A model generated the notes under the pieces. That model was not told the origin of the DNA. It saw nothing but the letters and a program-made list of their open reading frames with translations, and made no database searches. The position numbers and the translations under genes were made by a program. Of a stretch of DNA of 28,010 bases, positions 1-7,336 are shown piece after piece. Numbering within the stretch: the first letter of the stretch is position 1; each line of letters opens with the position of its first letter. The stretch lies in the NCBI GenBank assembly GCA_052146815.1, contig JBKQMG010000292.1, forward strand, positions 1 to 28,010, in the 5' to 3' direction. This stretch comes from DATJZH01 sp052146815 (lineage in GTDB: Bacteria; Actinomycetota; Actinomycetes; Streptosporangiales; Streptosporangiaceae).

Positions 1-32
1 ATCTGCGTGACAACCAATGCGGTGGCGGATAA

Positions 33-54
33 ACACCCACGGACACCCGCGGAC
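33..54. repeat. Tandem 10-bp repeat beside tRNA-Ile scar
   Basis: ACACCCACGG is followed directly by ACACCCGCGG and then AC. Short direct repeats of this kind near a tRNA-derived attachment site often serve as arm-type binding sites for tyrosine integrases. That role is inferred from position only: it lies about 50 bp from the tRNA-Ile 3' fragment, on the side where the integrated element would be. Confidence 0.35.
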
Positions 55-104
55 GGTTCGGCCAGCTCGAAGCCTGGATCGATGATGGTCGCGACGGTCC
101 TTCG

Positions 105-153
105 TTTGCCTGATAAGGAAGAGGTCAGAGGTTCAAGTCCTCTCAGGCCCACC
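105..153 (+). repeat. tRNA-Ile(GAT) 3'-half remnant (putative attR)
   Basis: This is the 3' half of a tRNA. The anticodon loop CTGATAA (110-116, anticodon GAT at 112-114) is followed by a variable loop, a perfect T-stem AGAGG/CCTCT around loop TTCAAGT (127-143), a 3' acceptor strand CAGGCCC (144-150), discriminator A and CC. No D-arm or 5' acceptor strand precedes it, and the 5' anticodon stem matches imperfectly (one G-G mismatch), so it is not a working tRNA. Fragments that start at the anticodon loop are the usual scar of tyrosine-integrase insertion into a tRNA gene. The intact tRNA-Ile would then lie left of the window. The downstream aph-like reading frame is open back through this fragment. 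Confidence 0.75.
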
Positions 154-205
154 CAGTGCGGACGAGGGCGAACCGCTGGTCGGTGATGGCGTTACGCCCG
201 GAATC

Positions 206-967
206 GTGCGGATCGGAGACAGCTTGCGGCGGCCGGTCCGGCCCTTCACAGCAACAGTCCAGGCCTATCTCGCGCATCTGCGCAGCGTCGGCTTTACTGG
301 CGCACCGGCACCGCTTGGAGTCGATGACCAGGGCCGGGAAGTATTGTCCTACGTTCCGGGCGATGTCCCGCGCGAGCCGTTGGCCGCCGAGACCGCAGGC
401 GAGGAAGTGCTCACCGCGCTGGCGCGCCTCATCCGCCAGCTGCACGACGCCTCACAGGGCTGGACACCGCCGCCGGACGCCGTCTGGGGCGCTCAGCGGT
501 CCGGCCCGAATGTGCCGCCTCCCGCTGACGGCAACCCTGAGCTTGTCAGTCACCGTGACTACTGCCCCGGAAACGTCGTCTTCCGAGACGGCCTGCCCGC
601 GGCGCTCATCGACTTCGACCTGGCCCGGCCGACGACCCGGCTCTACGAGATCGCCAACGCCCTCTACTGGTGGGCTCCCCGGTATGACCCGAAAGACCGG
701 GCACCGGCTTTCGCCGATGCCGACATTCCGCGCAGAGCGGCCATCTTCGCCGACGCCTACGGAATGTCCCAAGAACAACGCCGCGACCTCGTACCGCTGG
801 CCCGCAGGATGATCCACCGGTTCCACCTGTCGATACGCGCCGCCGCAGAAACAGACCCGGTGTTCCGGGCACTCTGGGAAGACAACGGAAAGGACCGGCT
901 GCCGCGGGCAGAGACATGGATCGGGCAAGAGGGCCCAGCCATCACGGCACGGCTGGTCGCTGCGTAG
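206..967 (+). CDS. Aminoglycoside phosphotransferase (APH) family protein, 5' end unclear
   Basis: This is an APH/choline-kinase fold phosphotransferase, a cytosolic enzyme that would transfer the ATP gamma-phosphate to a small-molecule hydroxyl. The real substrate cannot be told. From the GTG at 206 the catalytic loop is HRDYCPGN (residues 116-123: catalytic Asp118, metal ligand Asn123) and the DFD motif is IDFDLA (135-140). Family-like sequence (LVGDGVTPGIV) continues in frame upstream of 206 into the tRNA-Ile remnant, with no ATG or GTG before a stop at 83-85. The native start therefore seems lost or frameshifted, possibly from a GTG at 156 in another frame. The GTG at 206 is only the first usable codon. 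The kinase core is intact, but expression of a full N-terminus is doubtful. Confidence 0.75.
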   Translation: MRIGDSLRRPVRPFTATVQAYLAHLRSVGFTGAPAPLGVDDQGREVLSYVPGDVPREPLAAETAGEEVLTALARLIRQLHDASQGWTPPPDAVWGAQRSGPNVPPPADGNPELVSHRDYCPGNVVFRDGLPAALIDFDLARPTTRLYEIANALYWWAPRYDPKDRAPAFADADIPRRAAIFADAYGMSQEQRRDLVPLARRMIHRFHLSIRAAAETDPVFRALWEDNGKDRLPRAETWIGQEGPAITARLVAA

Positions 968-1082
968 ACCCGCTACGTGCCCGGTCGGCCGGTCAGACCC
1001 TGCGAGTTCGACTCTCGCGGTGCCTACGAAGCGGAGGGCTGCGTTCGCGCAGCATTAACCGTCGAGATAACTATGCGCTGGC

Positions 1083-1163
1083 GACGATGACGCGTACGCG
1101 ATCAAGCTTCGCACCGCCCACACCGCCGACCTTGACGCCGGTACCAGACCGGCCATACGCGTA
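1083..1163 (+). pseudogene. Possible N-terminal scrap of an AAC(2')-type acetyltransferase
   Basis: One frame reads AYAIKLRTAHTADLDAGTR, which resembles the first beta strand and helix of aminoglycoside 2'-N-acetyltransferases (a HTADLD-type motif near the N-terminus). Nothing resembling the GNAT acetyl-CoA site follows before the next gene, so at most a short remnant survives. Recognition rests on about 20 residues. The rest of 968-1314 holds only the hairpin at 1262-1278 and no other gene I can see. Confidence 0.25.
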
Positions 1164-1261
1164 CGTCCACGCTTCGGCTTTCGGCACTCCGCGGCGCGAT
1201 GTCGCGATGAGTTACGCCGGACACGACAGTCGTATTTCGAGGAAGCCCTGTGGCCGAACGA

Positions 1262-1278
1262 CCGGGGTGCAACCCCGG
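1262..1278. other. Perfect 7-bp hairpin upstream of SnoaL-like gene
   Basis: CCGGGGT and ACCCCGG pair perfectly around a GCA loop. The hairpin ends 36 bp before the ATG at 1315. There is no T-run, so it is not a classical terminator; it could be a terminator stem or a 5'-UTR structure. Confidence 0.35.
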
Positions 1279-1314
1279 ACCCCGGCCGTCCACGATCTAA
1301 GCCAGGAGGAGCAC

Positions 1315-1647
1315 ATGTCCAACACCAACGTTATCCGCGCCTCGTTCCAGGCCTATCTCACCCAGGACCACGATGCCGCTGAACGGCTCCTCGCCGCCGA
1401 CTTTGAGTTCACCAGCCCGCAAGACGACCACATCAGCAAGGCGGCATTCCTCGAGCGCTGCTTCCCGACCGCGGACCGCCTCAGGTCCCAGGAGATCCTG
1501 CAGCTCGTCAGTGCTGGTGATGACGGAGTGTTCATCCTGTACGAATATGAGCTGAAGACCGGCGAGCGGCACCGGAACACCGAGTTCATCACCGTGCGGA
1601 ACGGCCAGCTCACCGAGACCCAGGTCTTCTTCGGGGGCCGAGTCTAG
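1315..1647 (+). CDS. NTF2-like / SnoaL-like domain protein
   Basis: This 110-residue cytosolic protein has the alpha+beta cone-barrel fold pattern of SnoaL-like/NTF2-like proteins: an N-terminal helical segment (IRASFQAYLTQDHDAAERLL), 'DFEFTSP', then alternating strands ending in 'ETQVFFGG'. Members are polyketide cyclases, isomerases or small ligand-binding proteins, and the ligand here cannot be told. The ATG at 1315 is chosen because a strong ribosome site AGGAGG lies 5 bases upstream (1304-1309). Its stop overlaps by 4 bases the stop of the convergent DUF5946-like gene. It is one of the few undamaged genes in this decayed stretch. Confidence 0.75.
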   Translation: MSNTNVIRASFQAYLTQDHDAAERLLAADFEFTSPQDDHISKAAFLERCFPTADRLRSQEILQLVSAGDDGVFILYEYELKTGERHRNTEFITVRNGQLTETQVFFGGRV

Positions 1648-2131
1648 CCGTCCAGCCATCCACGGATGGCCGGATGGTGCGCAGCCCAGGATGACCAGGT
1701 CGAAGCAGCCATCTGCTTGATGACGGTGACACGATCCCCGTCCCGGCCGGCGTCGGCAATCTCCCGGACGGTGACCTCATAGCGGCTGGGGTATGGCTGT
1801 AGCTGTGGGTACTCGCGATGCGCCCATCTGCCCAGTGATGATCGCCGCAGTGCACCTGATCCGCCGCGCTCCAGGGCGAGGCACAGGCTCATCAGGTGGA
1901 TCGCGACGGACTGGCGGTTGCGGCGATCCGCATGAGCGGGATGCTGCGCTGCGTAGGCATCGACGAGGTCTTGAACGACCGCTACCGCGCCGGGTACCGC
2001 GAGATGCGACTTCCAGTCTTCCAGGGAGCAGTGCAGAGCCCAGCACCCTGGCGCCGCCAGCATGTAGTCATGCGTCGGGCCATCAACATCCAGCACCAGG
2101 CCCCGCAGCCGAAGCAGCGCACCTCGTTCAT
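1644..2131 (-). pseudogene. DUF5946-like protein, frameshifted near its N-terminus
   Basis: From about 2096 downward the frame reads LDVDGPTHDYMLAAPGCWAL and 'VDAYAAQHPAHADRRNRQSV', the conserved DGPTH/PGCW and AYAxQHP blocks I associate with DUF5946, a family of unknown function. The family's N-terminal CxxCG knuckle is present as MNEVRCFGCGA, but in a different frame starting at ATG 2131, with a GGAGG about 15 bases upstream. Joining the two parts requires one extra base near 2098-2104 (GCC TGG should read GCC CTG). The gene is thus split by a single-base deletion, real or a sequencing error. It lies downstream of, and co-directional with, the methyltransferase gene. Confidence is good that this is one broken gene and moderate for the family name. 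Confidence 0.6.
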
Positions 2132-2200
2132 CGAGCCGGTGCTCTCCCTCCTTCTCGCCGCAAGTGTCACGCGATCACGGCCTCCGCGATGTCCCGTATT

Positions 2201-2971
2201 TCAGGTGACGGCAATCGCCAGGTGGCACGTGAACGACTCGGTGACGTGCCCCTGCGGGAAATGCCGCCGCAGTATGTCTTTGATCGAGACGAGCAGCGAG
2301 CGCTGCGGATCCAAGCCGGACGCCGCGAGAGCGGAGCGCCGGGTGGCGACGAGGCTAACCCACTGGTCTATCGAAACGGTCCGCTCCCACGGAATGTCCG
2401 CGTAATGCACCGCAGCGAATCCGCCTAGCCGGACCAGGCCGGCCTCGTCGTCCTGAAGTGGCCCGGCGCCGTAGGGTCCAAGGCCTACTTCGCGCTGAAT
2501 CTCCTGAAGCCACGCCGCTCCGCTGTCGCTGACGTTCGACCACAGCGCCAGCTGACCACCGGGCCGCAGGGCCCGCCTGCATTCGATTGCCGAGGTGACG
2601 GGCTCGACCCAGTGCCAGGCCTGGGCGCAGGTAACGAGGTCTGCAGCGCGAGAACGCAGCGGCAGGCTCTCGGCCCGGCCTGCTACGACGTCAAGAGCGG
2701 GATGAGCGGACCGCAGAACACCTAGCATCGCCGGGCTCGGCTCCACCGCAATTACGGTGGCGCCCCTCTGGGCGAGGACGTTACTGGCGATCCCGGTCCC
2801 TGCTCCAAGATCGACTACGATCCGCCCGCTCAAGCCGCCGGCAAACCGGTCGAGCGTGTCATAGAGCGCGGGCGGATAGGTCGGGCGGGCTATCTGGTAC
2901 TCGTGCGCACTCGGGTCGAAGACGCGCGTCGGGTCAAGTCCGAATCGGGAGCTCTCGTTCGTAAAGCTCAC
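2201..2971 (-). CDS. Class I SAM-dependent methyltransferase
   Basis: This 256-residue soluble methyltransferase would transfer a methyl group from S-adenosylmethionine; the acceptor is unknown. The SAM-binding motif I is VVDLGAGTG (residues 52-60), followed by acidic motif II 'VIAVEPSPAM', the 'GRAESLPLRSRAADLVTCAQAWHW' motif III/IV region and 'RRALRPGGQLALW' (post-motif III). This is the Methyltransf_11/UbiE-like layout. Length is normal and no frame damage is visible. The DUF5946-like gene starts 69 bp downstream on the same strand, so the two may once have formed an operon. Confidence 0.85.
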   Translation of the reverse strand: MSFTNESSRFGLDPTRVFDPSAHEYQIARPTYPPALYDTLDRFAGGLSGRIVVDLGAGTGIASNVLAQRGATVIAVEPSPAMLGVLRSAHPALDVVAGRAESLPLRSRAADLVTCAQAWHWVEPVTSAIECRRALRPGGQLALWSNVSDSGAAWLQEIQREVGLGPYGAGPLQDDEAGLVRLGGFAAVHYADIPWERTVSIDQWVSLVATRRSALAASGLDPQRSLLVSIKDILRRHFPQGHVTESFTCHLAIAVT

Positions 2972-3197
2972 TACGGCGCACTCCCCGGTCGGATAGTGGC
3001 GGCCGACCGATGCGGACCGTCATTAACGGATCGTCCCAGGCCGGCCGCAGCCGGGCGGAGGCGACGGAGCGTCAGCATTTCAGCCCTGGTGGCAGGATTT
3101 CGGAATGACGACGCTAGTCCGGCCTGTGCGCTCTCGCATCTTCGTCGTGACGAGCGCACCATAGATGCAGGTGAGTCCTCGCTCAGCGGGAGGCGGG

Positions 3198-3437
3198 ATG
3201 AATCGGATCTGGCGCCGCGTGTGCGCAGCTGTCAATCCGGTGTCGACCGCGGTTACCAGGTGGTGGTGCCTTTCGGCCACCCGACACGTGCTGACCGGAC
3301 ACGGGCCCACCGCGAGCCAGCGGCGGCTCATCCGCCGTACCCGAGGGCCCGCCCACGTCACGGTGTCCGCCCAGCAGATGAAGGCCCGCGCGGCGGCGAT
3401 TGATGAGTTGCTTAGCCGAGGCGGTCACGAAATGTGA
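3198..3437 (+). CDS. Small hypothetical protein (79 aa)
   Basis: The frame encodes 79 residues beginning MNRIWRRVCAAVNP. The protein is basic and has no clear membrane segment or known motif. The ATG at 3198 follows a GGGAGGCGGG stretch that can act as a ribosome site, and the upstream 226 bp (2972-3197) hold no other gene I recognise. I do not recognise the family. It stands between oppositely oriented genes, and its stop is 14 bp from the end of the broken WPLPPPGP-family gene. Confidence 0.45.
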   Translation: MNRIWRRVCAAVNPVSTAVTRWWCLSATRHVLTGHGPTASQRRLIRRTRGPAHVTVSAQQMKARAAAIDELLSRGGHEM

Positions 3438-3451
3438 GCGATTGTGTGGCT

Positions 3452-3975
3452 TCAGCCGTGACCCTCTGGCCAGAGCGGGACACTGTGCCTGGCGGCGTCC
3501 AGGATGAGCTGCGCATCTGTCTCAGCGTGCCCCTCGGGGATGTCGAAGGCGGCCCACTCGCAGACGAAGACAAGGGGCCGGGGGGCGGCAGCGGCCACAC
3601 CCGGTAAGTACGATCCTGATGCCGACGTCCGCCGCCCGAGGCTCATTGGATTCAAGATCAGGCCGGTGGCAGCGGACCCGGCTGGTTCGGGCAGGGCGCC
3701 CGCATTCACGACCTTCTTGCCACCAGCGAGCTGCACGCCTACGTGCAGAGGTTGGTCGTCTGGCTGACTTTCAAGTGCGGGTCCTGAGCGGCGGAACTGG
3801 GCCTTGACCCAGAATTCGAATCCCGCCTCGTATTCCCACACGGCGGTGATAGCTACCGCAACTGCTTCGGTCCGGGCCAGCAGCAGACCGGACGCAGCGA
3901 CATGTGGCAGTTCGTCGGTCGGCGGATCCCATGGGGCGCCCTGCGGGTACGGCGATGGGAAGCTGGCTGCGCCAT
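3452..3975 (-). pseudogene. Broken conserved hypothetical gene ('WPLPPPGP' family), three frame changes
   Basis: The visible open frame starts at GTG 3841 and encodes 129 residues including 'PDDQPLHVGVQLAGGKKV' and 'FVCEWAAFDIPEGHAETDAQ'. These are landmarks of a common actinobacterial protein family of unknown function whose centre normally reads ...RxxDxxYxVWPLPPPGPLxFVCEWP. Here the centre (RRHQDRTYRVWPLPPPGPL) exists only in another frame, between about 3640 and 3572, so one base was gained and one lost. The same main frame continues upstream of 3841 as DPPTDELPHVAASGLLLART with no start. A good ATG with a GAGAGG site sits at 3975 but in a third frame. Together this is one gene with three frame changes, two of them compensating. 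Confidence 0.65.
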
Positions 3976-4011
3976 CAGGTCACCTCTCGTAGTTCTCCGT
4001 AGGATGCACCC

Positions 4012-4734
4012 ATGAGCGTCGTGTCCGCTGATACCACCAGGGATCTGGCGCCGACAGGCACGCTGCGGGCCTCGATCAATCTGGGCAATCCGGTGCTGGC
4101 CCAGGGCCCGCCGGCGAGGCCGGCCGGCGTGACCGTCGACATTGCGCGCGAGCTGGGCTTGCGGCTGGGGCTCCCGGTTGAGCTCGTCTGCTTCAATGCG
4201 GCACGGAAGTCGTTCGAGGCGATGACAGATGGGCGGGCTGATATCTGCTTCCTGGCCGTCGAGCCCGCGCGCGAAGCGGAGGTCGCCTTCACCGCCCCGT
4301 ACGTCGTGATCGAGGGCGTGTTCGTCGTTCCGCAAGCCTCGGTCATCACGACGACCGTCGGCGTCGATAATGACGGCGTGCGTATCGGTGTCAAGAAGGG
4401 GTCCGCCTACGACTTGTTCCTATCCCGCACTCTCCAGCACGCGAGTGTGGTCCGCGGAGACGACGGCGTCGACATCTTCCGCGACCTGGGCCTGGAAGTC
4501 GCCGCAGGCATCAGGCAGCCGATGACAGAGTTCGTCAGCAGCCATCCTGGCTTCCGCCTGATCGAGGGCCGGTTCATGGAGATCCAGCAGGCGGCGGGCA
4601 CGACCAGGACCCGTTTGCCGGAGACTATTCAGTTCCTCCGGGACTTCATTGAGGAACTGAAGACCAGCGGATTCGTTGCGGGCGCGCTCCGGCGCGCGAA
4701 TCAGACGGGCGCCACCGTCGCCCCGCCCGGTTAG
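4012..4734 (+). CDS. Family 3 solute-binding-like protein without signal peptide
   Basis: This 240-residue protein resembles the periplasmic-binding type II fold (SBP_bac_3, polar amino acid ABC transporter receptors). It has an N-terminal 'GTLRASINLGNPV' strand, 'GVTVDIARELGLRLGLPVEL', 'DGRADICFLAVEPAR', 'VAFTAPYVVIEGVFVV' and 'VRIGVKKGSAYDLFLSRTL'. Unlike transport receptors it has no signal peptide or lipobox, and there are no permease or ATPase genes nearby. It is therefore probably a cytosolic ligand-binding or enzyme-like member. The ATG at 4012 has an AGGA element 9 bases upstream. It is divergent from the broken gene ending at 3975. The fold is clear; the ligand is unknown. Confidence 0.8.
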   Translation: MSVVSADTTRDLAPTGTLRASINLGNPVLAQGPPARPAGVTVDIARELGLRLGLPVELVCFNAARKSFEAMTDGRADICFLAVEPAREAEVAFTAPYVVIEGVFVVPQASVITTTVGVDNDGVRIGVKKGSAYDLFLSRTLQHASVVRGDDGVDIFRDLGLEVAAGIRQPMTEFVSSHPGFRLIEGRFMEIQQAAGTTRTRLPETIQFLRDFIEELKTSGFVAGALRRANQTGATVAPPG

Positions 4735-4768
4735 CCGCGGCTGATGCGCACGCCGCAATGCGCTTCGG

Positions 4769-4873
4769 CTATCCGCGCCGCTGCGCCAGATCTGCTCGCG
4801 CGGCGTCGAGCAGGGCCTGCGCTTCTTTTCCGGCATCCGGGACGGGGACAATGGCCTCGCGCTCACACCTCAC
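4769..4873 (-). CDS. Very small ORF or gene remnant (34 aa)
   Basis: A GTG-initiated frame of 34 codons contains EAIVPVPDAGKEAQALLDA, which reads like the C-terminal amphipathic helix of a longer protein. It begins 7 bp downstream of the stop of the RibD-C-like gene on the same strand. It may be the tail of a lost gene or noise. Nothing else is visible in 4735-4879. Confidence 0.2.
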   Translation of the reverse strand: MRCEREAIVPVPDAGKEAQALLDAARADLAQRRG

Positions 4874-4879
4874 ACCTGT

Positions 4880-5442
4880 TCAGGGCCGGTAGACCAGCGC
4901 GAGCACGCCGCACTGAAAGACCCTGCTGGACAGCAGGCGCAGGCCCTGCGGCCAGCCGGCGTCAGTGAACAGCGGTGTTCCGCTCCCCGCCGCAGCGGGA
5001 TGGGCATACAGCTGGTACTCATCTACCAGGCCGAGCCGGGCCAGGGACTGGACGAACCGGGCGCCCCCGTGGGCGACGATCTCGCCGCCGGGTTCGGCCT
5101 TGAGCCGGGCGATCTCCTCCGCCGTATCGCCCGAGGCGATCCGCGATTCAGGCCAGTCCGCGGATTTCAGCGTCCTGGAGAATTCGACCTTCGGGATGTT
5201 GTTCATGATGGCTGCGACCGGCTCGGTGGACACGGGCCGCGTTTCTGCCATGTACTGGTAGGTGACCCGCCCCATGATGTGGCATCCCCGCACGGCGCAA
5301 GGTGCTGAGGTAATAGTCCTCGTACTCGTCATCGTCGTGCGGCGGGCAGGGCCGCCGGCCCGAACGATCGCCACTCGGTGCCCTCCTCGCAGATGTAGCC
5401 GTCGATGGAGATCGCGGTCATCTGCAGAACTAGCTTCCTCAT
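4880..5442 (-). pseudogene. RibD C-terminal / dihydrofolate reductase-like protein, two frameshifts
   Basis: The gene starts at ATG 5442 (GAGGGAGC ribosome site) with MRKLVLQMTAISIDGYICEE, the N-terminal strand of the RibD-C/DHFR-like reductase family. The middle (DDDEYEDYYLSTLRRAG) is in a second frame, and the rest (CHIMGRVTYQYM, 'IPKVEFSRTL', 'GEIVAHGGARFVQSLARLGLVDEY', 'LALVYRP') is in a third, running to the stop at 4880. The frames change at about 5341-5370 and at a GGGG run near 5285-5290. Intact relatives are NADPH-dependent reductases of unknown substrate. Its ArsR-type neighbour upstream is also frameshifted, so the whole pair looks inactive unless these are sequencing errors. Confidence 0.75.
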
Positions 5443-5515
5443 CAGCGTGCTCCCTCGCGTGGATCTCGCTGACTCTGACAGCCGGGGACCGTGGAACTCA
5501 TCGCGCGGCTCAGGA

Positions 5516-5768
5516 TTAGGTGAACCGGCCGAGCCATCCTCCCGCGACTGCATGCAGGCGGTCAGATTCCAGCCGGTACCCGCGCTCACGGCCGCGCAGT
5601 TCGATAGTGACCAGTCCGGTCTGCTCCAGAACGCGCAGATGCTGCGAGATGGTCGGCCACGCGCAGTCGAACCGCGCGGCGATGCCCCCCGGAGGTCAGC
5701 TGGCCCCCCCGTGCGTGCAGCACCGAAAGGATCGTCCGGCGCGACCGGCTGGCGAGCGCCCCGAACAC
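5516..5768 (-). pseudogene. ArsR-family regulator, frameshifted in a G6 run
   Basis: Winged-helix repressor of the ArsR family. From GTG 5768 the first frame reads FGALASRSRRTILSVLHARG, the typical N-terminal helix pair. The recognition region and wing (IAARFDCAWPTISQHLRVLE, 'TGLVTIELRGRERGYRL') continue in a different frame to the stop at 5516. Removing one G from the six-G run (minus strand; C6 at 5685-5690) restores a single frame. In-frame codons upstream of 5768 (DDFDAV) also look native, but no start codon precedes them. The gene is followed after 73 bp by the RibD-C-like gene; ArsR plus a small enzyme is a common autoregulated pair. Confidence 0.7.
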
Positions 5769-5810
5769 GGCATCAAAATCATCGAGCCCCGTTGGCGGTA
5801 CGGGGGTTAG

Positions 5811-6656
5811 ATGTCAGACATGACGGATGCGCCACACGAAGGTGACGCCCTCGGTGGGCCGCCGCGGCTCGTGCTGGTCGCGGGCGACTGGCACGGCAAC
5901 CGAGAGTGGGCGCTCAGCGTGATCGGGCGCGTCCCGCAGCTGCTGGCCAGCGAGCAGACGCGGCTGATCCTCCATCTCGGGGACTTCGGGATCTGGCCGG
6001 GCACCGAAGGGCGCCGGTACCTCGACGCCGTCAGCGCGGTCCTGAGCCAGGTGAACGCGCGGCTCTGGTTCGTGGACGGGAACCATGAGGACTTCGGGCA
6101 GCTGGCTCAGCTGGCTAGCGACACCGCGCCGGACGGACGCGTCGCAGTCCGGCCCAATGTCTTTCACCTGCCGCGCGGTCATCGCTGGGAGTGGCACGGG
6201 CGCACCTGGCTGGCCTGCGGCGGCGGTGTCAGCCTGGACAAGGCGGCCCGCAACGAGGGCACCGACTGGTGGCCGGAGGAGGAGATCACCAGCGCGCAGG
6301 AGGCGGCTCTCACCGCTGCTGGCCATGCTGACGTGATGGTGTGCCACGACTGCCCGTCCGGCGTCGACCACGCCTTCCCCCGGCCGCCGTCCTGGTGGGC
6401 AGCAGCAGATCTCGCACGCAACGAGGCGCACCGGGCCCGGCTGCAGCGCATCGTGGATGCCGTGCGACCTGAGCAGCTGATGCACGGCCACCTGCACCGG
6501 GCCTACCAGCGCATCTGCGACTTCGGTTACGGGCCCGTGCAGGTTACGGGCCTCGCGGCCGAGGGCAGCCTGCGCAACTTCGCGGTACTCGACATCGAGT
6601 CGATCACGTGGAAGCTGCGGCGACGGGGGCTGCTGGATGTCGGCCGGCATCGCTAG
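5811..6656 (+). CDS. Calcineurin-like metallophosphoesterase
   Basis: This 281-residue binuclear-metal phosphoesterase has all the canonical metal-ligand motifs in order: GDWHGN (25-30, DxH), LGDFG (57-61), GNHE (90-93), the 'MVCHDCPSG' histidine near residue 177 and MHGHLHRA (GHxH) near 224. There is no signal peptide, so the enzyme is cytosolic. The substrate (phosphoprotein, nucleotide or phosphodiester) cannot be told. The ATG at 5811 follows a weak GGGGG element; a second Met (MTDAP) lies three residues on. The gene is intact and divergent from the frameshifted ArsR-type gene. Confidence 0.85.
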   Translation: MSDMTDAPHEGDALGGPPRLVLVAGDWHGNREWALSVIGRVPQLLASEQTRLILHLGDFGIWPGTEGRRYLDAVSAVLSQVNARLWFVDGNHEDFGQLAQLASDTAPDGRVAVRPNVFHLPRGHRWEWHGRTWLACGGGVSLDKAARNEGTDWWPEEEITSAQEAALTAAGHADVMVCHDCPSGVDHAFPRPPSWWAAADLARNEAHRARLQRIVDAVRPEQLMHGHLHRAYQRICDFGYGPVQVTGLAAEGSLRNFAVLDIESITWKLRRRGLLDVGRHR

Positions 6657-6689
6657 ACAAGCAGCCATCCCTGCGCTGCGAGTTGAGCG

Positions 6690-7334
6690 CTATTCGGCTG
6701 GGCCGGCTTCGGGAGTGCCGGGGCTGTAGAAGCTGATCAGCACCTCGATCGGCACAGTCGGCTCCGTGGTCTCGGTCTCGGGTTCGTCGAGGGCGTCGAT
6801 GACCTGCTGCACCAGGCCCCGGATCCGCTTCGCCTTGGCGGCCGAGACGTTGCTGCCGGTGAACGTCAGCACGGGACGCCGGTAAGCCTCCTGCGGCGCG
6901 GGTTCTCCCGCCGCACGCTGCGCCCTCTGGTGGGCCAGGAAGCCGCCGCGGTAGCGGTCGAAGAGCGCGGCGACCAGAGCGGCTGAGTCGTCGGCGGTGG
7001 CCTGGCCGCGCAGCAGGTCAGGGCCGAAGCTGAGGTCACGCTGGCAGGCCTGATAGCGCTGCTCGGTAATGCCGGACACCACGCGGCTGGACGCGGCCCG
7101 GATCAGGCCGGCCGCCTCCAGCTGCTTGATGTGGCGGTACAGCTTCGTCTGTGGCTCGCTGAGCTCGCTGGCCAGCTCCTTGGCCGACATCACCCGCAGG
7201 TCCCGCGGGGCGTCGCGCATCAGCGCCCCCAGAATCGCCAGCCGCAGCGGATCGGCCAGGGCCCGGAGCGTCTGCACGCTCGTGACCGCCGTGACGTCTC
7301 CGCCGGCGGACGACAGGTTGCCGGAGTTGCTCAC
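6690..7334 (-). CDS. ArsR-type winged-helix transcriptional regulator
   Basis: This is a 214-residue DNA-binding protein. Residues about 17-95 form an ArsR/HTH_20-type winged helix (TSVQTLRALADPLRLAILGA, 'MSAKELASELSEPQTKLYRHIKQLEAAGLI', wing 'VVSGITEQRYQA'). The longer C-terminal region has helices that probably dimerise or bind ligand. The start is GTG 7334, with only a weak GGACAG upstream. The gene is immediately divergent from the 3' part of an MFS transporter, the usual arrangement for a regulator of a drug exporter. Since that exporter is truncated, the regulator has probably lost its local target. Confidence 0.8.
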   Translation of the reverse strand: MSNSGNLSSAGGDVTAVTSVQTLRALADPLRLAILGALMRDAPRDLRVMSAKELASELSEPQTKLYRHIKQLEAAGLIRAASSRVVSGITEQRYQACQRDLSFGPDLLRGQATADDSAALVAALFDRYRGGFLAHQRAQRAAGEPAPQEAYRRPVLTFTGSNVSAAKAKRIRGLVQQVIDALDEPETETTEPTVPIEVLISFYSPGTPEAGPAE

Positions 7335-7336
7335 CT

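Noticed and set aside
995..1030. T-arm-like sequence GCGAGTTCGACTCTCGC followed by GGTGCCTACGA, as a third tRNA scar on the left side
   Set aside because: Only the T-arm resembles a tRNA. The 3' end is CGA instead of CCA and no tRNA identity fits, so it was not called.
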